A stretch of DNA of 64,000 bases, from NCBI RefSeq assembly GCF_000527135.1, contig NZ_AZUP01000001.1, positions 2,604,001 through 2,668,000 on the forward strand, written 5' to 3'. Below the pieces are notes generated by a model. It saw only the letters and a list, made by a program, of their open reading frames with translations. It did no database searches and was not told the origin of the DNA. Each line of letters starts with the position of its first letter. The first letter of the stretch is position 1. Positions 27,597 through 36,911 of the stretch are shown here, one piece after another. Both the position numbers and the translations under genes were made by a program. The stretch comes from Methyloversatilis discipulorum. Lineage in GTDB: Bacteria > Pseudomonadota > Gammaproteobacteria > Burkholderiales > Rhodocyclaceae.

Positions 27597-28412
27597 ATGA
27601 ACATCACCTTGCATCGCGCACTGAAATCCGCGGCATTCGCCGCCGCCGTCGGCAGCCTGCTGCCGCTCGCGTACGCCCAGCCCACCTTCGAAAGCGCTTC
27701 GCCGACCGCTGGCGACAGCGTGTCGCAGAAGGCCAACGAGAGCGCCGACAAGGCGATGTACAAGGCTGTCGAATACAGCAACAAGAACAAGCCGGGCCCC
27801 ACGGTGGTCGTCGTGCCGGGCGAGATCAAGAGCAACAACGCGACGTTCACGCAGAAGTTCGCGTCGAACAACATCGCTGATTTCGGCGAACTGGAACTGT
27901 CGCAGGCCAACTTCAAGGTGCTCGAACGTTCGGACATGGGTCCGCTGCTGAACGAGTTCCAGCTCGCCTACTCGATGGGCGACCCCGGCTCCGCGCGCAA
28001 GATGCTGCAGAAGGGCAAGTTCAAGACGACCAAGTACGTGGTCAAGTTCGACATCCTGAAGGCCGAGCAGGTCGCCGCCGCGAAGGAGGGCGTCAGCGGC
28101 CGCACGCTCGGCAACATCATCGGCATCCTCGGCGGCAGCCGCGGCAGCTACGCCGCCGGCGAGGCGGTCGGCTCGGTCGAGACGGGTGCCGCCGCCGGCG
28201 TCTGGATCATCGGCATGCGCTACAAGATCATGGACGCCAACACCACCGAACAGCTGGCGCAGGGCTATACCGAAGAAAAAATGGAAGTGGGCGCCAAGGG
28301 CTCGTCCATCCTCGGCGTATCCAGCAGCCAGGAAGGCGGCATCACGCTCGACGGCATGGTGCAGCGTCTGGTGCAGAAGTCGGTCTGGGAAATCGACGCC
28401 AAGTACAAGTAA
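27597..28412 (+). CDS. CsgG/HfaB-like secreted protein
   Basis: This 271-residue protein has a signal peptide ending at LAYAQPTF; no lipobox cysteine is seen. The core shows the CsgG-like fold cues: GPTVVVVPGEI, NFKVLERSDMGPLLNEFQLAYSMGDP, YVVKFDILKAEQV, then a glycine-rich loop GIIGILGGSRGS-like stretch at about residues 177-190 and WIIGMRYKIMDANTTE with final VQRLVQKSVWEIDAKYK. CsgG relatives form outer-membrane secretion channels or act in periplasmic complexes. Its position directly before the Ser/Thr kinase (30 bp) suggests a shared envelope role, which is inference. Confidence 0.7.
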   Translation: MNITLHRALKSAAFAAAVGSLLPLAYAQPTFESASPTAGDSVSQKANESADKAMYKAVEYSNKNKPGPTVVVVPGEIKSNNATFTQKFASNNIADFGELELSQANFKVLERSDMGPLLNEFQLAYSMGDPGSARKMLQKGKFKTTKYVVKFDILKAEQVAAAKEGVSGRTLGNIIGILGGSRGSYAAGEAVGSVETGAAAGVWIIGMRYKIMDANTTEQLAQGYTEEKMEVGAKGSSILGVSSSQEGGITLDGMVQRLVQKSVWEIDAKYK

Positions 28413-28442
28413 TTCCCCGCCAACGCCGCCGGAGCACGCCTC

Positions 28443-30836
28443 GTGAGCATTCCCGCAAAGCTGGGCAAGTACGACATCCTGCGCGAACTGGGCCAGGGCG
28501 CGATGGGCATTGTCTATGAGGGGCGTGACCCGGTGATCGATCGCCGGGTCGCCATCAAGACGCTCAAGCGCGAACAGCTGGAGCGCAGCGAGGCGGACGA
28601 GGTGATCGCCCGCTTCAAGCGCGAGGCACAGGCGGCCGGCCGGCTCAACCACCCGAACGTGGTGGCAATCTACGAGTATGGCGAAGAAGCGGACGGTACC
28701 GCCTTCATCGCGATGGAATTCGTGCAGGGACGCGAACTGAAGGATGCCTTCGACTCCGACGAGCGCATTCCTCTGCAGATGGTCGGCCGCGTCATGGACC
28801 AGCTGCTCGACGCGCTTGAGCACGCCCATCGCAACGGCGTCACGCACCGCGACATCAAGCCGGCCAACATCATCCTGCTCGCCGACGGCACGGTGAAGGT
28901 GGCCGACTTCGGCGTGGCCCGCATCGAATCGTCGAACCTGACCCAGGCCGGCACCGTGATGGGCACGCCGTCCTACATGTCGCCGGAACAGTTCATGGGG
29001 CAGACGGTGGACGGGCGCAGCGACCTGTTTTCGGCCGGCGTCGTGCTGTACCAGTTGCTGACTGGCGAGAAGCCCTTCACCGGCGCGCTCACCACCATCA
29101 TGCACAAGGTGCTGAAGGAAGATCCGCCCTGGCCGTCGGTGCTCAACGTCCATGTGTCGCCGCGCATTGACGCGGTGGTCAAGCGGGCGATGGCCAAACG
29201 GCCGGAGGACCGTTTCCAGAGCGCCTCCGAATTCCGCCGCGCACTCGACGCGGCGTTGTCGGCGCCGGTTGCCGACGACGACGCCACCGTCGTGAACCTC
29301 GACGACGGCGACGCCACCGTGCTGTCGGCGACGCCGGACGCGACACTGCAGACTTCCCGCATGCCGGCGCCGCCGGCGGTCGAGCCCGCGCCGCCGCCCG
29401 CGGCAGCACCGGCACGCACGGCGCCCGAAACGCCGTCCCCAGCCGCGCCACCCGTCGCCGCGAAACGCACCCCGATGCTCATCGCCGCCGGCGTCGCTGT
29501 GCTGCTGATCGCCGGCGGCGCCTGGATGTACGTCGGTGGCGGCTCCGAGCCGGCCCCGTCCACGCCCGCCCCGCTCGCCGCCGAAGCGGACGCGGCCCCC
29601 GTCGCCGTCGCGCCACCGCCGCCGGCACCGACGGCAGCGCTGGATCCGGGTGTCGCCATCATCAGCGCCATCGGACTGGCCGATCCCGGTGACCCCAGGC
29701 TGGCCAATGACCGCAACGCGCTGAACCAGGCCATGCGCGACGACGCGCGCCGCCAGATACTCGAGAAAGCGGTTGCGCTGTTCGTCGACCCGAAGTCGGT
29801 CAATGCGCACTACGACGTGCTGCAGTCGCGCCTGCTCGACCGCAGTGGCGACTTCATACAGGCGGTGCTGGAAGAAGGTCCGCCGCAGCTGGGCAAGGAC
29901 GGGCTGATGTCCGGCGAAGTGCGCGCCGCGGTACGCGTGCGTCAGGTGCAGAAGTCGCTGAACCAGATGTCGCAGGAGGAACGGGTCGATTTCATCCGCA
30001 ACAACGGCGACCCGAAGATCGCGGTCGCCGTGTCGTCGTTGTGGCCGGACGGCGATCCGACCGCACCACCGCTGCGTTCGCAACTGGCCGAGAACACGTT
30101 GAAGCAGCACATCCAGGGCTTCGGCTTCCGCACCTGGAACGACGAGGCGGGCACCGGCCAGAACGCCGACTTCGCGATCGACGGAGAAGTGCGCTTCAAG
30201 CGGCTGAGCGTCCGGCTGGCGGCATCCGGTCTGGTGATCGACAAGGTCGTGCTGACTTCATGGACGGTGCGCTGCACCGACCGCAAGTCGGGCGAAGAGG
30301 TCTATCTGAACACCGAGGTGCCGGAAGGCACCAGCTGGACGTCCGAAGAGAAGGCGCTGGCCGACATCGGCAAGCGCGTCGGCGAGCAGTTCAGCCGCGA
30401 GTTCTTCCTCAGCCACTTCCATTTCACCGCCCGCAAGGTGGCGCTGCAGCTCACCGGCCTGCCCGGCGAGGAAGTCGCCGGTTCGCTGTTGCGTGAAATC
30501 GCGTCGCTGCGCGCAGTGCTCGCCACCGAAGTGAAATCGCTGGGCAGCGAGCGCGCCGAGTTCGTGGTCGACATGTCGGGCGGCCTCGCCGACGCCGGCC
30601 AGAACGTGCAGGCCGGCATCCTGATGCCGCTGTCGCGCAAGCTGGGCCGCAACTGCCTCAGCGTCGCGTCGAGCACGCCCGACGCCGTAACGCTCAATTT
30701 CGATCCGGCCTGCGCCGCCCCCGAAATGGTGGCAAAGCTGCAGACGCTGCCGCCCGCCGGGCTGATGGAAGCCGCGCCGTCGCGGCGTGAAGCGGTGGTG
30801 CACAGCCCCGAACTGCGCAAACGCATCAGCATCTGA
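28443..30836 (+). CDS. Transmembrane Ser/Thr protein kinase (Hanks type)
   Basis: This 797-residue protein starts with GTG and has a good GGAG site. The kinase domain (about residues 10-275) is complete: glycine loop GQGAMGIVYEG, VAIK (Lys39), HRDIKPAN (Asp137), DFG (Asp155), GTPSYMSPEQ. A Pro/Ala-rich linker, one membrane helix (about 344-363) and an Ala/Pro-rich stretch lead to a 400-residue extracytoplasmic domain not matching PASTA. That domain contains VRVRQVQKSLNQMSQEERVDF and a later alpha/beta part with ADFAIDGEVRFKRLSV and WTSEEKALADIGKRVGEQF. It is followed by the FHA-ABC exporter gene. It probably senses an envelope signal and phosphorylates the neighbouring exporter, which is inference. 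Confidence 0.88.
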   Translation: MSIPAKLGKYDILRELGQGAMGIVYEGRDPVIDRRVAIKTLKREQLERSEADEVIARFKREAQAAGRLNHPNVVAIYEYGEEADGTAFIAMEFVQGRELKDAFDSDERIPLQMVGRVMDQLLDALEHAHRNGVTHRDIKPANIILLADGTVKVADFGVARIESSNLTQAGTVMGTPSYMSPEQFMGQTVDGRSDLFSAGVVLYQLLTGEKPFTGALTTIMHKVLKEDPPWPSVLNVHVSPRIDAVVKRAMAKRPEDRFQSASEFRRALDAALSAPVADDDATVVNLDDGDATVLSATPDATLQTSRMPAPPAVEPAPPPAAAPARTAPETPSPAAPPVAAKRTPMLIAAGVAVLLIAGGAWMYVGGGSEPAPSTPAPLAAEADAAPVAVAPPPPAPTAALDPGVAIISAIGLADPGDPRLANDRNALNQAMRDDARRQILEKAVALFVDPKSVNAHYDVLQSRLLDRSGDFIQAVLEEGPPQLGKDGLMSGEVRAAVRVRQVQKSLNQMSQEERVDFIRNNGDPKIAVAVSSLWPDGDPTAPPLRSQLAENTLKQHIQGFGFRTWNDEAGTGQNADFAIDGEVRFKRLSVRLAASGLVIDKVVLTSWTVRCTDRKSGEEVYLNTEVPEGTSWTSEEKALADIGKRVGEQFSREFFLSHFHFTARKVALQLTGLPGEEVAGSLLREIASLRAVLATEVKSLGSERAEFVVDMSGGLADAGQNVQAGILMPLSRKLGRNCLSVASSTPDAVTLNFDPACAAPEMVAKLQTLPPAGLMEAAPSRREAVVHSPELRKRISI

Positions 30837-30842
30837 CCCTCC

Positions 30843-30868
30843 GCGTGGCGCAGGACGACACGCCACGC
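30843..30868. other. Intercistronic hairpin between kinase and exporter genes
   Basis: GCGTGGCG (30843-30850) and CGCCACGC (30861-30868) form a perfect 8-bp stem with a 10-base loop, 6 bp after the kinase stop and 22 bp before the exporter GTG. There is no T-tract. It may set relative expression of the two genes. Confidence 0.5.
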
Positions 30869-30890
30869 ACTCGCCTCGGAGAGCCGCACG

Positions 30891-33800
30891 GTGGCAGACA
30901 GGAGCGACCACGGTTTGCGCGTGCTGCGCATCGGTTCGGCGCCGGAGTGCGCCTTGCGCGCCAACGACACGCGCGTCGCCGCGCATCACGCGACCCTGCT
31001 GTGCAGCGGTGACGAACTGGCGCTGAGCGCCACCGGCGCCGCGCCACTGCGCGTGAATGGCACGCCGCTCGAACACGGCGAGGTACGCATCGGCGACCGC
31101 ATCGACCTGAATGGCTTCGAGTTCGTACTCGATGACGCGGCGCTGGCCGGACGCCTGTCCGCCCCGCCGGCGCAGACCGTCGCGCTCGACATCGATTTCA
31201 GCGCCGGCGACGAAACCGTGGTGGCACAAACCGCACCTGCACCGGCCGCGCACAGCGGACTGTCGCTGACCATCGGCTCCGCCGCGGACAACGACATCGT
31301 CGTGCCGCTCCCGCAGGTGTCGCCGCGCCACTGCACGCTGTGGCTGCGCGACGGCCAACTCGTCGTCGAGGACGCCGGTTCGGACGCCGGCACCCATGTC
31401 GCAGGTGGGCGCGTACGCGAGGCCGAACTGGCGGAAGGCGACACGATAGGGCTGGGCAGTCATCCGCTCCTCATAGGCCCGGCGGTGACCGCACTGTTCC
31501 ATCGTCTGGACGAGGACGCCGACGCCACGCGCATGATGGCGGTCGCACCACCGCCCAGCGTGACGATACGGATAGGCCGCGACGCCACGCCCGGCGTGAA
31601 CGACATCGTGCTGCAGGCGCCGTCAGTGTCGAAGCGCCAGTGCGAGCTGCGCAGTGACGGCCGGCACTGGCACGTGCGCGACCTCGGCTCCACCAACGGC
31701 ACATCGATCAACGCGCCGGGCGCGCCGATAGACTGCGAAACCGTGGTCAGCGCGCAGGACGTGCTTTATTTTGGCTCCTGCCGCTTTCCGCTGTCGCGGC
31801 TGCACGCGCTCGAGCGCGACGCCGCAAGCGCGCATGCCGCCGGCGCAGCGCTGCCCGAAGACAAGCAGGAAGTGGTGGTCGGCCGCGATCCGTCGGCCGA
31901 CCTGCGCATCGATTCACCCCAGGTGTCGCGCCGCCACGCCCGGCTGCTGCGCAGTGGCGGCGGCTGGCTGGTCGAGGACCTGGGGTCGGCCAATGGCACT
32001 TACATCAACGGGCAGCCGGTCAGGCAAGCGACGCCGCTGGGGCACGACGACGTGCTCAGCCTGGGCAGCGTGGTGGTCGATCTCGGTGAAGCCGGCAATC
32101 TGGCGCGCGCCTACCGCGGCGACGTGGTGCTGCAGGCCGAAGGCATCACGGTCAGCGTGGACGGCGGCCGCAAGACGCTGCTGCACGACGTGTCCTTCAC
32201 CGTGTTCCCGACCGAGTTCGTCGGCCTGATGGGGCCGTCCGGCGCCGGCAAGACCACGCTGATGATGGCGCTCAACGGTTACCTCAAACCGCAGTCCGGA
32301 CGTTCGCTGATCAACGGCCAGGATCTCTACCGCAACTTCGACGCCTGGCGGGGCGCCATCGGCTACGTGCCGCAGGACGACATCATCCATCCTGAACTGA
32401 CGGTGTTCGAGGCGCTGTATTTCACCGCCCGCCTGCGCCTGCCGCCCGACACCTCGCGCGCCGAGATCGAGGCACGCATCACCGACGTGCTGGCCCAGCT
32501 CGAAATAAGCCAGACGCGCGACGTGGCTATCGGCTCGCCCGAGCGCAAGGGCATTTCCGGCGGCCAGCGCAAGCGCGTCAATCTGGCGCAGGAACTGATC
32601 ACCCAGCCGCGCCTGCTCTTCCTCGACGAACCGACCTCGGGCCTGGCCAGCGAGGACACGCTGAACGTGATGCGCCTGCTGCGCCGCCTGGCCGATCAGG
32701 GCCGCTCCATCCTGCTCACCATCCACCAGCCCTCGCTGGAGGCCTACCGCTGCATGGACAACATCGTCTATCTGGCCGACGGGCAGCTCGTGTACTACGG
32801 ACCGGCCTGGCCGGATTCCATCACCTACTTCAACCCGGGCGTCGAACCGGGCGCGCCGGAGTACGACAAGCTGGTGTCGGAACCGGGGCACGCGCTGAAG
32901 CCGCTGGCCGAGGACAAACGACGCGGGCGCGACATGGGCGAGCGCGCCGCCGCTTTCCGCGCCTCGCCGCTGCACGCGCGCTACGTCGGCGAACGACGCG
33001 GCGCCGACACCGCGACGATGACCGGCGAGCGCGCGAACGAAGGCGGTCGCACGCGCGGCTTCGGCCTGCGCCAGTGGGCGGTGCTGACGCGCCGCTACGC
33101 CACCATCAAGCTGCGCGATCGCGTCAGCACACTCATCCTGCTGGTACAGGCGCCGGTCATCGCCGCCGTCATCGCCCTGGTGTTCGCTGGCGAACTGGAC
33201 ACGGCGGCCGGCCGCAATGCCTACGGCGCATTCGCGCTGTTCCTGATGGCGGTGTCGGCCGTCTGGTTCGGCTGCTCCAACGCGGCGCGCGAAATCGTGT
33301 CCGAGCAGGCGATCTACCGCCGCGAGCGCATGGTGAACCTGAAGATACCGAGCTATGTGATGAGCAAATTCGTCGTGCTCGGCGCGCTGTGCGCGATCCA
33401 GTGCGCGCTGCTGCTCGGCATCGTTGGCGTGGCCACCGGGCTGCAGGGCAGCTGGGCCGGCCATTTCGCGCTGCTGTGGGCGTGCGCGGCATCCGGTGTC
33501 GGCATGGGACTGCTGCTGTCGGCGCTGGTGCGCTCGTCGGAAGCGGCGATCGGGCTGGTGCCGCTGCTGCTCATCCCGCAGGTCATCCTGTCCGGCCTCA
33601 TCATGCCGCTGGACAAGCTGTCACCGCCGATGCGCTGGACCTCGTCGGTGATGATGACCCGCTGGGGCTTCGAGGGGGCACTGCAGCACGAGCAGGCTGC
33701 CGGCGCCTACGCACTGCCGGCCGTGCCCGCCACAGCCGGCCCGATGCCGCAGAGTGACGTGACGGCACTGCCGCCCTCGACGCCGGTACAACGCTATTTC

Positions 33801-33905
33801 GGGGAATTCGCGGTCGGCAGGCTGCGTGCGACTGCCGTGCTGGTCAGCGCCAGCGCGCTGCTGCTGGCGGCGGTGATGGCGGTTCTGCGCTTCAGGCAGC
33901 AATGA
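30891..33905 (+). CDS. ABCG-type exporter with four N-terminal FHA-like modules
   Basis: This 1004-residue fusion contains four FHA-like modules at about 10-85, 121-205, 223-300 and 326-405. The last two are canonical (IGRD...SVSKRQCEL...GSTNGTSI and VGRDPS...VSRRHARL...GSANGTYI). The first two keep only part of the phosphothreonine-binding residues. The ATPase follows: Walker A GPSGAGKT at 448-455, GISGGQRKRVN, LLFLDEPTSGL, and ABCG-style LLTIHQPS. An ABC-2 membrane domain with six helices fills about 720-1004. The layout resembles mycobacterial Rv1747 (two FHA domains, controlled by PknF). With a kinase next door, phospho-dependent control of export is likely; the substrate is unknown. Confidence 0.9.
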   Translation: MADRSDHGLRVLRIGSAPECALRANDTRVAAHHATLLCSGDELALSATGAAPLRVNGTPLEHGEVRIGDRIDLNGFEFVLDDAALAGRLSAPPAQTVALDIDFSAGDETVVAQTAPAPAAHSGLSLTIGSAADNDIVVPLPQVSPRHCTLWLRDGQLVVEDAGSDAGTHVAGGRVREAELAEGDTIGLGSHPLLIGPAVTALFHRLDEDADATRMMAVAPPPSVTIRIGRDATPGVNDIVLQAPSVSKRQCELRSDGRHWHVRDLGSTNGTSINAPGAPIDCETVVSAQDVLYFGSCRFPLSRLHALERDAASAHAAGAALPEDKQEVVVGRDPSADLRIDSPQVSRRHARLLRSGGGWLVEDLGSANGTYINGQPVRQATPLGHDDVLSLGSVVVDLGEAGNLARAYRGDVVLQAEGITVSVDGGRKTLLHDVSFTVFPTEFVGLMGPSGAGKTTLMMALNGYLKPQSGRSLINGQDLYRNFDAWRGAIGYVPQDDIIHPELTVFEALYFTARLRLPPDTSRAEIEARITDVLAQLEISQTRDVAIGSPERKGISGGQRKRVNLAQELITQPRLLFLDEPTSGLASEDTLNVMRLLRRLADQGRSILLTIHQPSLEAYRCMDNIVYLADGQLVYYGPAWPDSITYFNPGVEPGAPEYDKLVSEPGHALKPLAEDKRRGRDMGERAAAFRASPLHARYVGERRGADTATMTGERANEGGRTRGFGLRQWAVLTRRYATIKLRDRVSTLILLVQAPVIAAVIALVFAGELDTAAGRNAYGAFALFLMAVSAVWFGCSNAAREIVSEQAIYRRERMVNLKIPSYVMSKFVVLGALCAIQCALLLGIVGVATGLQGSWAGHFALLWACAASGVGMGLLLSALVRSSEAAIGLVPLLLIPQVILSGLIMPLDKLSPPMRWTSSVMMTRWGFEGALQHEQAAGAYALPAVPATAGPMPQSDVTALPPSTPVQRYFGEFAVGRLRATAVLVSASALLLAAVMAVLRFRQQ

Positions 33906-33917
33906 CGGCCGCCCGGC

Positions 33918-34808
33918 TCACTCCAGCACTTCGAAGCTCATCAGGTCTATGCCCTGCTCCAGAGCGCTGTGGCCGAAGCCGATGGTGCCCTGACCGCGCA
34001 GGATGATTTCTTCGCGCTTGAGCACCACCTCGTTCTCGCCCTCGATGCGCAGGAAGGTGCCGTTGGTGCTCTGGTCGACCAGCACGAACTTGTCGCGCCG
34101 GCGCTCGATGCGCGCGTGATTGCGCGATGCGCGCTGGTCCTTGATCACGACCTCGTTGCTCATGTCGCGGCCCAGCGTGAGCGGGCCGTGCGCGTTGTCC
34201 ACCGTCAGTTCGGTGTCGCGGTAGCGCACCAGCAGCCGCGCCACGTGATAGCTGGCGACGATGCTCGACGCCTTCATCGTCAGGTCGGCGCCCTCCTGCC
34301 ACAGCACCTCACAGACGCGCACGTCCTCGGCCTTGCCCTTCACCGTCAGCGCGTCGATTTCGCGCACCTCGGGGCCCATCGACAGCGTCACCGCAGCCAG
34401 CGTTTCGGCGGTGGTGATGATCTGCCCTGCCTTGGCCAGACCGGCCATGCGCGCCGCAGTGTTGACGGTGTCGCCGAACACGTCGTCGTTCTCCTCGATC
34501 GCCGGCCCGAAGTGGAAGCCGACGCGGATCGCCAGCTTGACGCCCGACACCGGCGGCAGGTCGGTCACCCGGTGCTGCATCTCGCAGGCGGCCTGGATGC
34601 CGGCATCGGCATTGGGGAAGGTGGTCATGACCTCGTCGCCGATGGTCTTGATCACCTTGCCGCCATGTCCGTCGACCACGCGCCGCATGCGGTTGAGGCA
34701 GCGTTCCACGGCGCGCAGCGCTTCGGCGTCGCCCAGCTTCTCGTAGAGCCGGGTACTGCCGGAGACGTCGGCGAACAGCACGCACACAGATTTAGGTTGG
34801 GAACTCAT
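33918..34808 (-). CDS. Class III adenylate cyclase fused to a C-terminal FHA domain
   Basis: This 296-residue protein starts at the ATG before SSQPKSVCVLF. The cyclase domain (about 8-180) has both metal aspartates (FADVSGST and TIGDE), the purine-selecting Lys in VIKTIGDE and Asp in VFGDTVN, and the transition-state Asn/Arg in VNTAARM, so an active adenylate cyclase is predicted. The FHA domain (about 205-290) has GRDMSNEVVI, RASRNHARI and DQSTNGTFL, which is canonical for phosphothreonine binding. It converges on the FHA-ABC gene with a 12-bp gap. A cyclase recruited or gated by phosphorylation from the nearby kinase is a reasonable hypothesis. Confidence 0.9.
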   Translation of the reverse strand: MSSQPKSVCVLFADVSGSTRLYEKLGDAEALRAVERCLNRMRRVVDGHGGKVIKTIGDEVMTTFPNADAGIQAACEMQHRVTDLPPVSGVKLAIRVGFHFGPAIEENDDVFGDTVNTAARMAGLAKAGQIITTAETLAAVTLSMGPEVREIDALTVKGKAEDVRVCEVLWQEGADLTMKASSIVASYHVARLLVRYRDTELTVDNAHGPLTLGRDMSNEVVIKDQRASRNHARIERRRDKFVLVDQSTNGTFLRIEGENEVVLKREEIILRGQGTIGFGHSALEQGIDLMSFEVLE

Positions 34809-34947
34809 GGCAGGCCGGGTGGCATAGGGCTTCAACGTCAGGGCCCGAGGTCAGTGCTGCAACGTCAGGCATTTACGCCATTTTACAATTACCGACGATA
34901 TACGTGCGGCGTCGCGCCGGCAATCCGACGAAGGTCTGACGGATGCG

Positions 34948-35688
34948 TCACAGGTGCACGCTGCGCCCGCCGTCCACGGCAATGATCTGGCCGGTGATGT
35001 AGGGCGCATCCTCGATCAGGAAGCGTACCGTACGTGCGATGTCCTGTGGGTCGCCTTCGCGCTGCAACAGGGTATGCCGCACGATGCGCGCACGTTCTTC
35101 CGGGTCGAACAGGTCGTTTTCCGGCCACTGGATCGGGCCCGGTGCCACGCCATTGACACGCACCCGCGGCGCCAGGTCGATGGCCAGCGCCCGGGTCAGC
35201 GTCGCCAGCGCGCCTTTCGAGGCGCTGTACAGCGCATAGCCCGGCAGCGGTCGTTCGGCGTGGATGTCGGCGATATTGACGATGCAGCCGCCGCTGTCGC
35301 GCAGCGCCGGCGCGGCCGCCTGCGACAGGAAGAGCGGCGCGCGGAAGTTGCTGCCGGTCAGGTCGTCCCAGTCGCGGACGGTGATGGTGCCGATCGGCGT
35401 CGGGTAGAAGGAAGAGGCGTTATTGATCAGTGCGTCCAGCCGGCCGAATTTCGCCAGCGTCTTGTCGACCAGTTCGGGCAGGCGGGCGGTATCGAGCAGG
35501 TCGGCCGACAGGCAGCAGGCGCTTTTCGCGCGGCGCGCATTGAATTCGTCGAGCAGCAGCAGTGCCTCTTCGGCCGACTGCCGGTAGTGGATGGCCACCC
35601 GCCAGCCGGCGTCGTGCAGCGTGCGCGCCATCTGCGCGCCAAGGCGCCGCGCCGCGCCGGTGATCAGTGCAACCTTGCCGTTTTCCAT
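34948..35688 (-). CDS. Pteridine reductase (FolM/PTR1-like SDR)
   Basis: This 246-residue short-chain dehydrogenase has the variant cofactor motif TGAARRLGAQMA (TGxxxRxG), which is characteristic of pteridine reductases. It also has NNASSFYPTPIG, the catalytic YSASK and a C-terminal DGGRSVHL. It is likely to reduce dihydrobiopterin or dihydromonapterin/folate with NADPH. The ATG at 35688 has a strong GGGAAG site. It is divergent from the methyltransferase gene (77 bp), a pairing seen in Betaproteobacteria. Confidence 0.88.
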   Translation of the reverse strand: MENGKVALITGAARRLGAQMARTLHDAGWRVAIHYRQSAEEALLLLDEFNARRAKSACCLSADLLDTARLPELVDKTLAKFGRLDALINNASSFYPTPIGTITVRDWDDLTGSNFRAPLFLSQAAAPALRDSGGCIVNIADIHAERPLPGYALYSASKGALATLTRALAIDLAPRVRVNGVAPGPIQWPENDLFDPEERARIVRHTLLQREGDPQDIARTVRFLIEDAPYITGQIIAVDGGRSVHL

Positions 35689-35765
35689 CGCTTCCCTGTC
35701 CGCCTGTTTGTCTGTCGCGACGCGATGCCGCATTATCGCGGACCCCGCGACCGGACACCCGTGCC

Positions 35766-36905
35766 ATGTCACTGCCCCAGCCCGATTCAGACGCCGTCGA
35801 GCACAGCCAGCGCCTGCTCGGTCAGATCCGCGACGAGATCACCCGAAGCGGCTGGATGCCTTTCAGCCGCTACATGGAGTGCGCGCTGTACGCGCCGGGG
35901 CTCGGCTATTACAGCGGCGCGCTGCAAAAGTTCGGCGACGACGGCGATTTCGTCACCGCGCCGGAGCTGACGCCGCTGTTCGGCCGCAGCCTCGCCCGCC
36001 AGTTGGCGGAACTGATGGCGCTGAGCGCGCCGCACCTGATCGAGGCGGGCGCCGGCAGCGGCCGCCTGGCGGTCGATGTGCTGGCCGAGCTCGACTGGCT
36101 GGGCGCCGCACCGCAGAGCTATCGCATACTCGAACTGTCGGCCGACCTGCGCGCCCGCCAGCAGGCGCTGATCGCCGCCGAACTGCCGCATCTGAGCGCA
36201 CGCGTGAGCTGGCTGGACAGTCTGCCCGACGCGTTTGACGGCGTCGTGATCGGCAACGAGGTGCTCGACGCGATGCCGGTCGAACGCCTGCGCAACGCGG
36301 CTGGCCACATCGAGCAGGCCGGACTGGCGCTCGACCCGTCCGGCCTGCCGGTACTGGACTGGCGCCCGGCGCCGGACGCACTGGCCGACGAGGCACGTAC
36401 GCTCGGCTTTACCGAGGGCTACGACAGCGAAATCAATCTCGCCGCCCGCGCCTGGGTGGCCGAGTGGGCGCGTCGCATCGGCCGCGGCGCGCTGCTGCTG
36501 ATCGACTACGGCTTCCCGCAGGCCGAGTACTACCACCCGGACCGCCGCAGCGGCACGCTGATGTGCCACTACCGCCATCACGCGCACACCGACCCGCTGT
36601 GGATGCCCGGACTCAACGACCTGACCGCACACGTCGATTTCACCGCCGTCGCCCAGGCCGCCTTCGACGCCGGCATGTCGCTGGCCGGCTACACCAGCCA
36701 GGCGAACTTCCTGCTGAACTGCGGCGTGCTCGAACTGCTGGACCGCGACGCCGACGCGCTGAGCCGGGCGAAGCAGAATGCGGCGCTGAACCAGCTCACC
36801 TCGCCGGCCGAGATGGGCGAGCTGTTCAAGGTGATCTGCCTGACCCGCGACATCGATGCGCCGCTGACCGGCTTCTCGCGCGGCGACCGCAGCCACACGC
36901 TGTAG
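35766..36905 (+). CDS. MidA/NDUFAF7-family SAM-dependent methyltransferase
   Basis: This 379-residue member of the DUF185 family begins with the marker GWMPFSRYMECALYAPGLGYY and has SAM motif EAGAGSGRLAVDVL, the post-motif VIGNEVLDAMPVERL and LLIDYGFPQAEYYHPDR. The eukaryotic NDUFAF7 relative dimethylates an arginine of a complex I subunit; bacterial roles are not well defined. The ATG at 35766 is favoured because upstream codons lack family similarity. It converges on the AAA ATPase gene (6-bp gap). Confidence 0.9.
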   Translation: MSLPQPDSDAVEHSQRLLGQIRDEITRSGWMPFSRYMECALYAPGLGYYSGALQKFGDDGDFVTAPELTPLFGRSLARQLAELMALSAPHLIEAGAGSGRLAVDVLAELDWLGAAPQSYRILELSADLRARQQALIAAELPHLSARVSWLDSLPDAFDGVVIGNEVLDAMPVERLRNAAGHIEQAGLALDPSGLPVLDWRPAPDALADEARTLGFTEGYDSEINLAARAWVAEWARRIGRGALLLIDYGFPQAEYYHPDRRSGTLMCHYRHHAHTDPLWMPGLNDLTAHVDFTAVAQAAFDAGMSLAGYTSQANFLLNCGVLELLDRDADALSRAKQNAALNQLTSPAEMGELFKVICLTRDIDAPLTGFSRGDRSHTL

Positions 36906-36911
36906 CGCCTC

